A stretch of DNA of 18,893 nucleotides from an uncultured Alphaproteobacteria bacterium (GTDB lineage: Bacteria; Pseudomonadota; Alphaproteobacteria; CALKHQ01): contig CALKHQ010000065.1 of assembly GCA_937988735.1 (NCBI GenBank), positions 1 to 18,893 of the forward strand, in the 5' to 3' direction. Within the stretch, counting starts at the first letter, position 1. Every line of letters starts with the position of its first letter. The position numbers and the translations under genes are program-made. The notes under the pieces were generated by a model. The model did not search any database and was not told where the DNA came from. It was given only the letters and a program-made list of their open reading frames with translations. Positions 14,466-18,893 of the stretch are shown here, piece by piece.

Positions 14466-14933
14466 CTATTCGGCGGCAGCCCGGTGGCCGACGCTCCCGA
14501 ACAGGTCGGCCACCGTCTGAGGGTCGCGCGCAGCCCGGAGCTGGGCCCGCACCGTCCTGTCGCGCAGGGTCCGCGCCACCCGCGCAAGCGCCTTGAGATG
14601 GTCGCCGCCCTCGCTGGGCGGGGCCAGCAGCAGGAACACGAGGTCCACCGGTTCGTCGTCCGGCGCGTCGAAGGGAATCGGTTTCGCCAGCCGCGCGAAC
14701 AGGCCGTGGATGCGGCCGATGCCATTCGGCCGCGCGTGCGGGATCGCAACGCCGTCGCCAACACCCGTCGAGCCCAGCCGCTCGCGCTCGAGCAGCATGT
14801 CGAACAGCACCCGCTGATGCACCCCGGTGAGCGTGGCCGCACGCTCCGCCAGCTGCTCGAACAGGTGTTTCTTGCTGGACGCGTGCAGGTCCAGCATCAC
14901 CCCGGTGGCATCCAGCAGTTCCTGGGACTCCAT
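14466..14933 (-). CDS. ptsN: Nitrogen PTS enzyme IIA (IIANtr)
   Basis: This is the terminal phosphate acceptor of the PTS-Ntr relay (PtsP, PtsO/NPr, PtsN), which regulates rather than transports, acting on targets such as potassium uptake and sensor kinases. The 155-residue protein has the IIA-type fold, with the phosphorylated histidine H66 in GVAIPHARPNGI and the conserved region PVDLVFLLLAPP. The ATG at 14933 is chosen because AGGAG lies six bases upstream and the resulting N-terminus (MESQELLDATGVMLDL) fits the family. A GTG at 14951 would overlap the hpf stop by four bases (GTGA) and add six residues. It sits last in the rpoN-hpf-ptsN cluster, the usual order. Confidence 0.94.
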   Translation of the reverse strand: MESQELLDATGVMLDLHASSKKHLFEQLAERAATLTGVHQRVLFDMLLERERLGSTGVGDGVAIPHARPNGIGRIHGLFARLAKPIPFDAPDDEPVDLVFLLLAPPSEGGDHLKALARVARTLRDRTVRAQLRAARDPQTVADLFGSVGHRAAAE

Positions 14934-14947
14934 GATCGCTCCTGCCC

Positions 14948-15559
14948 TCACTGGCGCGGGGTAGATCCCGAGCTGGTGAGCGGGACCTGCGGGTCGATCC
15001 AGCCCACATTGCCGTCGCTGCGACGGTAGACCACGTTCAGGCCGCCGTGCGCCGCGTTGATGAACACCAGCGCCGGCTGGTCCGACAGGTCGAGCGCCAT
15101 CACGGCCGCACTCGGCGTCATGGTCAGGATCCGCGTCGGCTCCTCCGCGATGATCAGCGGGTGGATGCCCGCCGGCTCGTCGTGCTCGTCGCCTTCCTCC
15201 CCGTCGCCGCCGGCCGCCACCACATAGCTCTGCGCCACCGTCTCCGGGCCGCCGTCGTTCTGCTTGTGATGGTCCTTCAGCCGCCGCTTGTACCGGCGCA
15301 GGCGCTTGGCGATGCGGTCGATCGCCTGGTCCGCAGCCGCATAGGCCTCGTCCGCAAGTCCGCTCGCCCGCATGACGATCCCGGCGCCCGCGTGCACGGA
15401 GGCATCGACCTGGAAGGCGTGCGCATGGCGCGAGACGACGACGTTCGCCTCGATGGCGCGATCGAAGTACTTGGCGACCTCGGTCTCGATGCGCCCGCGG
15501 ATATGCGCGGACAGCGCTTCACCCACGTCGAGGTTGTGGCCGGAAATGTCGATTCTCAT
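14948..15559 (-). CDS. hpf: Ribosome hibernation promoting factor, long form
   Basis: The protein binds the 30S subunit and pairs ribosomes into inactive 100S particles in starvation. At 203 residues it is the long form. The N-terminal S30AE domain covers about 1-100 (MRIDISGHNLDVGEAL; the basic run RIAKRLRRYKRRLKDHHK is near 82-99). A charged linker (about 100-135, GGDGEEGDEHDE) leads to the C-terminal dimerising domain at about 137-195 (ILTMTPSAAVMALDLSDQPALVF, then VVYRRSDGNVGWIDP). The single-protein long form does the work that needs RMF plus short HPF in enterics. It starts at ATG 15559 with GGAGA about 12 bases upstream. Between it and rpoN is a good promoter, so it can be expressed apart from rpoN. 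Confidence 0.94.
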   Translation of the reverse strand: MRIDISGHNLDVGEALSAHIRGRIETEVAKYFDRAIEANVVVSRHAHAFQVDASVHAGAGIVMRASGLADEAYAAADQAIDRIAKRLRRYKRRLKDHHKQNDGGPETVAQSYVVAAGGDGEEGDEHDEPAGIHPLIIAEEPTRILTMTPSAAVMALDLSDQPALVFINAAHGGLNVVYRRSDGNVGWIDPQVPLTSSGSTPRQ

Positions 15560-15677
15560 TCGGCTTTGGTTCTCCGTTCGCCTGCGAGAGGCCGACGCCA
15601 GCCGGCGACCGCTGTCACAGGGCGGGTGATTCCAGCACGCTCCTGCCGATCGCGAGACGATCCCCGGCGAACGAGGC

Positions 15678-15701
15678 GCGGACCATAGGGAGAGGGTCCG
15701 C
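15678..15701. repeat. Inverted repeat past rpoN, terminator or operator
   Basis: GCGGACC (15678-15684) and GGTCCGC (15695-15701) are perfect inverted repeats with a 10-base loop. The hairpin lies 17 bases past the rpoN stop codon, read on the minus strand, where a terminator would be expected, but no T tract follows. It also covers part of the -10 and most of the spacer of the predicted hpf promoter, so it may be an operator. Confidence 0.5.
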
Positions 15702-15710
15702 CGGTGTCAA
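15682..15710 (-). promoter_or_regulatory. Sigma-70-type promoter for hpf-ptsN
   Basis: Read on the minus strand, a perfect TTGACA (15710-15705) is followed after exactly 17 bases by TATGGT (15687-15682), four of six matches to the -10. Transcription would start near 15675, giving hpf a leader of about 115 bases. The -35 begins only eight bases past the rpoN stop codon. This is the best-matched promoter in the window. No sigma-54 -24/-12 site with correct spacing was found in this gap. Confidence 0.72.
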
Positions 15711-15717
15711 ACGTTCG

Positions 15718-17217
15718 TCACAAACCGGCGAGCTTCATCCGCCGCCGCTGCACCGAGGACGGGATCCGCATGGCATCACGATATTTGGCCACGGTGCGTC
15801 TGGCAATCATGACGCCGTCATTACGCAGCAGCTCGACGATCTGGTCGTCAGACAGCACCGTGTTTGCCGTCTCCGCCTCGACCAGGCCGCGGATGCGGTG
15901 ACGCACCGCCTCTGCCGACACGCTGTCGCCGTCGCTGGCCTGGATGGCGGCGGTGAAGAAGTACTTCAGCTCGAACAACCCGCGCGGGGTCGCGATGAAC
16001 TTGTTGGTCGTGACCCGGCTGACCGTGCTCTCGTGCATGCCGATCGCATCGGCTATGTCGCGCAGGATCAGCGGCTTCAGGTGCGAGATGCCGTGGCGGA
16101 AGAAGCCGTCCTGCTGGGCGACGATCTCGCTCGCCACCTTGAGGATGGTGGTGGCGCGCTGGTGCAGCGCCTTGACCAGCCAGTTGGCGGAATTGAACTG
16201 GTCGGTCAGGAACTCGCGCTCGCTCGCGCTGCGCACGCCCTGCCGGACGCGGGCATAGTAGGTGGTGTTCACCAGCACCCGCGGCAGGGTCTCGGCGTTG
16301 AGCTCGATGTGCCAGCCGCCGTCGGGCGCCTGGCGCATCACCACGTCCGGGATCACCGGCTGGATCGCCGCGTCACCGAAGGCGAGCGCCGGCTTGGGGT
16401 TCAGCCGGCGGATCTCCGCCGCCATGTCGGCGATGTCCTCGGCATCGACCCCGCAGATCTTGACCAGCGCCTTGATGTTGCGGCTGGCGAGAAGCTCGAG
16501 GTTGTCGAGCAGTGCCGCCATCGCCGGGTCGAGCCGGTTCTGCTCGCGGAGCTGCAGCGCGAGGCATTCCTTCAGCGACCGCGCGCCGATGCCGGGCGGG
16601 TCGAACCGCTGCACCGCCGCCAGCACGGTCTCCACCTCCTGCTCGCTGCAGCCCAGCCGGGCGGCGATCGTCGCCAGCGGCGTGGTCAGCCAGCCGGTGT
16701 CGTCGAGGCTGTCGATGAGGTGGACGCCGATCACCCGCTGACGCGGGTCCGGAACATCGACGTAGAGCTGCTCCAGCAGATGGTCGCGCAGCGAAGGCCC
16801 GCTGCTCAGCGTCTGCTCCAGCGACAGCCCGTCGTCGTCCTCGAAGGAGCCGCCGCGGCCGGCGCCGAGGCCCCAGTTGGCATAGAGCCCGCCCTCGCCG
16901 TCGATGCCGGCGGCGTCCGGGCCGCTGTCGTCGCCCCAGACGGCGGAGAAGTCGGTGTCGAGCGGCGCCTCGTCGCGGCCGACGATGGCGTCCGGCGCCG
17001 CCAGGTCGAGGGCCCCCGGCCCCTCGTCCCGGGCTGCAGGCTCTCGCCCCGCCGCCTCCTCCTCGCGCTCCAGCAGCGGGTTGCGCTCAAGCTCGCCTTC
17101 GACGAAGGCACCGAGTTCGAGGTTGGAGAGCTGCAGCAGCTTGATGGCCTGCTGCAGCTGCGGCGTCATCACCAGCGACTGGGTCTGACGCAGGTCGAGG
17201 CGCTGGCCTAGTCCCAT
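15718..17217 (-). CDS. rpoN: RNA polymerase sigma-54 factor
   Basis: Sigma-54 directs RNA polymerase to -24/-12 promoters that need an AAA+ activator, typically for nitrogen metabolism and motility. The 499-residue protein shows the Gln/Leu-rich activator-interacting region I (QTQSLVMTPQLQQAIKLLQL, from about 11), an acidic, Gly-rich region II (about 50-130), the core-binding domain (about 135-320), and the DNA-binding part with a helix-turn-helix (IADAIGMHESTVSRVT). The RpoN box ARRTVAKYR is at about 472-480. Region II is somewhat long and low in complexity, which is common in GC-rich members. The start is ATG 17217. The gene follows lptB after 49 bases, the usual order. Confidence 0.96.
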   Translation of the reverse strand: MGLGQRLDLRQTQSLVMTPQLQQAIKLLQLSNLELGAFVEGELERNPLLEREEEAAGREPAARDEGPGALDLAAPDAIVGRDEAPLDTDFSAVWGDDSGPDAAGIDGEGGLYANWGLGAGRGGSFEDDDGLSLEQTLSSGPSLRDHLLEQLYVDVPDPRQRVIGVHLIDSLDDTGWLTTPLATIAARLGCSEQEVETVLAAVQRFDPPGIGARSLKECLALQLREQNRLDPAMAALLDNLELLASRNIKALVKICGVDAEDIADMAAEIRRLNPKPALAFGDAAIQPVIPDVVMRQAPDGGWHIELNAETLPRVLVNTTYYARVRQGVRSASEREFLTDQFNSANWLVKALHQRATTILKVASEIVAQQDGFFRHGISHLKPLILRDIADAIGMHESTVSRVTTNKFIATPRGLFELKYFFTAAIQASDGDSVSAEAVRHRIRGLVEAETANTVLSDDQIVELLRNDGVMIARRTVAKYRDAMRIPSSVQRRRMKLAGL

Positions 17218-17266
17218 GGCGCGTTATGCGTCGATTTCCGGCATGGCACCCACGGGGACCCAGCCG

Positions 17267-18034
17267 TCAAAGGCTGAATCGCTCGCCGAGGTAGACCCGG
17301 CGGACATCCTCGTGGGCCACGATCTCTGTCGGCTTACCTTCCATCAACACGGTACCGTCATGCAAGATGTAGGCCCGGTCTACCGTACCCAAGGTTTCCC
17401 GAACGTTATGATCGGTGATGAGGACGCCGATTCCGCGGGTCTTCAAATGCAGGATGAGATCGCGGATGTCGTTGACCGCGATGGGATCGATACCGGCCAG
17501 CGGCTCGTCGAACAGCATGAACGCCGGCTGCGACGCAAGCGCGCGGGCGATTTCCACCCGCCGCCGCTCGCCGCCGGAAAGCGCGATTGCCGGGGTGCGG
17601 CGCAGGTGGGTGATGGAGAACTCGGCCAGCAGGTCGTCGAGCACCGCCTCCCGCCGGTCGCGGTCGGGGTCCACCGCCTCGAGGACGGCGCGGATGTTCT
17701 TCTCGACGCTGAGGCCGCGGAAGATCGAGGGCTCCTGCGGCAGGTAGCCGATGCCGAGCCGCGCCCGGCGGTACATCGGCAGGTCGGTGATGTCGCGCCC
17801 GTCCAGCGAGATCGTGCCGTAGTCGGCGCTGATCAGGCCGGTGATGATGTAGAAGAAGGTCGTCTTGCCGGCGCCGTTCGGCCCGAGCAGGCCGACCGAT
17901 TCCCCGCGCTGCACCCGCAGGCTCACGTCGCGCAGCACCGGGCGCTTCTTGTAGCGCTTGCCGACGTTGCGCGCCGTCAGCCCCTCGTTCTCCGCAACGA
18001 GGCGCGGTCCCTCGGCCCTGGGCGCGGCGGTCAC
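17267..18034 (-). CDS. lptB: Lipopolysaccharide export ATPase LptB
   Basis: LptB is the cytoplasmic ATPase that, as a dimer with LptF and LptG, extracts lipopolysaccharide from the inner membrane and pushes it along the Lpt bridge. Motifs are complete: Walker A GPNGAGKT (51-58), Q-loop Q100, signature LSGGE (152-156), Walker B FMLFDEP with D176 and E177, and switch H209 in LITDHN. The C-terminal VRRVYLGERFSL is typical of LptB. The start is taken as GTG at 18034, which overlaps the lptA stop as GTGA, implying translational coupling and giving 255 residues. A GTG at 18070 would add 12 residues and overlap lptA further. Confidence 0.95.
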   Translation of the reverse strand: MTAAPRAEGPRLVAENEGLTARNVGKRYKKRPVLRDVSLRVQRGESVGLLGPNGAGKTTFFYIITGLISADYGTISLDGRDITDLPMYRRARLGIGYLPQEPSIFRGLSVEKNIRAVLEAVDPDRDRREAVLDDLLAEFSITHLRRTPAIALSGGERRRVEIARALASQPAFMLFDEPLAGIDPIAVNDIRDLILHLKTRGIGVLITDHNVRETLGTVDRAYILHDGTVLMEGKPTEIVAHEDVRRVYLGERFSL

Positions 18035-18893
18035 GGCCGCTCCGGCATCTCGAATGGCGGCACCTGACACGGCGGCTGTCCCTGGGGCTGTCGGCCCTCT
18101 CCCTGTTGCACGAAGTACATCCGCGCATTCTCCACCTTGAAGACGCGCGTCACCAGATCATATTCGGCCGCAGTTCCGATCAGCTGGTTCTCTCCCTGCG
18201 ATATCCGGACGTTGTCGGTGAGATAGGCGATCTCGTCGCGGGCGTAGTAGACGCCCTGGTCCGCCTGGGCCCGGTCGGTCGAGGTCAGGATCTCCACGCC
18301 GCCGAAAGCCTCCACCCGGTCCAGGCTCTGGCTCTGCTGCTGGACGTCGTCCGCCCGGTCTCCCGACGCCGGTTGCGGCGTTCCCGCCGCCGCGTCGTCT
18401 TCGCGGAAATACGCCGTCAGCACGTCCGCCGCCAGCCGTTCGGTGCCGGTGCACACCACCGCGTTGCCGCGGGCGACCGCCATTCGGTCGTTGGACCAGT
18501 ACTCCAGGCTGTCTCGGGCGGTGAGGAGCTCGGTCGGCGTGGCGAGCCTGAGATTGTCGCCGGTGACGACGACGATGCCGCGCGCCACGTCGTAGATCGC
18601 GCGGTCGCCGTCCACCCGCTGCTCCGGCCCCAGGATCACGACGCCGCCGATCGCATCGATGCGGAAGATGTCCGACCCGTCGGATTCCGGCGTGTAGTAG
18701 GCGATCAGCTGGTCGGCCCGCACCGAAGTTTCGCCGCGGGTCGCGGTCGCGTTGCCGCGGGCGACATAGGCATAGCGGTCGCGCTGCCATTCGATGCCGT
18801 CGTCGGCGTCGATCGTGACCGGCTCGTCGCCGCTGGCGAAGTCGAGGCCCTGGGCCGCGGCCGGCCCGGCAACGAGCAGCAGCGCCAGCCCAA
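18031..18893 (-). CDS. lptA: Lipopolysaccharide transport periplasmic protein LptA (5' end missing)
   Basis: LptA forms the periplasmic beta-jellyroll bridge that carries lipopolysaccharide from LptC to LptD. The visible 286 residues begin inside a signal peptide (GLALLLVAGPAAAQG) that would be cut before LDFASGDEPVTIDADDGIEW. OstA-type repeats follow: YAYVARGNATATRGETSVRA, VVILGPEQRVDGDRAIYD, MAVARGNAVVCTGTERLAAD and ADQGVYYARDEIAYLTDNV. A Gln/Ala-rich insert (about 165-190 of the visible part) splits the last repeats. The tail is Pro/Gln-rich with a cysteine and ends EMPERP. The gene runs off the window edge; its ATG must lie a few codons beyond 18893. The lptC gene is expected just upstream. 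The frame is fixed by the signal peptide and the four-base overlap with lptB. Confidence 0.92.
   Translation of the reverse strand, partial: GLALLLVAGPAAAQGLDFASGDEPVTIDADDGIEWQRDRYAYVARGNATATRGETSVRADQLIAYYTPESDGSDIFRIDAIGGVVILGPEQRVDGDRAIYDVARGIVVVTGDNLRLATPTELLTARDSLEYWSNDRMAVARGNAVVCTGTERLAADVLTAYFREDDAAAGTPQPASGDRADDVQQQSQSLDRVEAFGGVEILTSTDRAQADQGVYYARDEIAYLTDNVRISQGENQLIGTAAEYDLVTRVFKVENARMYFVQQGEGRQPQGQPPCQVPPFEMPERP

Noticed and set aside
15560..15717. Sigma-54 promoter for hpf (TGGCGT with CTCGCA near 15585-15605, minus strand)
   Set aside because: The spacing between the GG and GC pairs is 14 rather than the required 12 bases, and both halves are poor matches.

Overview
This window reads as ordinary chromosomal DNA from a high-GC (about 70% by eye) alphaproteobacterium, most likely in or near the Rhodospirillales. 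The evidence is gene order: an SRP RNA gene followed by dnaX-ybaB-recR; lptA-lptB-rpoN-hpf-ptsN on the opposite strand; and an Hsp20 gene followed by a DUF1150 gene, an alphaproteobacterial habit. No IS element, phage gene, CRISPR array, tRNA or rRNA was seen. The placement within the class is inference, since no 16S sequence is present.

Layout. (1) 30-2864: a small three-helix membrane protein on the minus strand lies divergent from a ligase-associated Lhr-like DEXH helicase, which is followed by a REP-like palindrome (2883-2961). (2) 3006-3752: a minus-strand alpha-class carbonic anhydrase with a Tat-like signal. (3) 3898-6835: the 4.5S SRP RNA, then dnaX, ybaB/ebfC and recR, tightly packed and probably one operon for clamp loading and recombinational repair. 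(4) 6932-9160: a large MscS-type channel resembling YbiO. (5) 9399-11706: an SPFH-GYF protein paired with a membrane-anchored protein carrying two zinc ribbons. (6) 11842-13515: a PAS-PAS-GAF-like-GGDEF diguanylate cyclase whose reading frame extends well upstream of its first ATG. (7) 13641-14414: Hsp20 and DUF1150. (8) 14466-18893, all minus strand: ptsN, hpf, rpoN, lptB and the 3' part of lptA, whose 5' end lies outside the window.

Two themes recur. The first is genome maintenance (helicase, DnaX, RecR, YbaB). The second is envelope and stress physiology: lipopolysaccharide transport by LptA/LptB, osmotic relief by the MscS channel, the SPFH/zinc-ribbon pair that recalls the YdjI/YdjG side of the Bacillus PspA system, Hsp20, c-di-GMP signalling, ribosome hibernation, and the sigma-54/PTS-Ntr branch. 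The items most worth a second look are the SPFH-GYF/twin-zinc-ribbon pair, the probable ATT (or other non-standard) start of the cyclase, a repeated 7-mer upstream of hsp20, a hairpin holding the DUF1150 ribosome binding site, and a strong promoter that overlaps an inverted repeat just past rpoN. Most of the rest is well-known housekeeping gene content.
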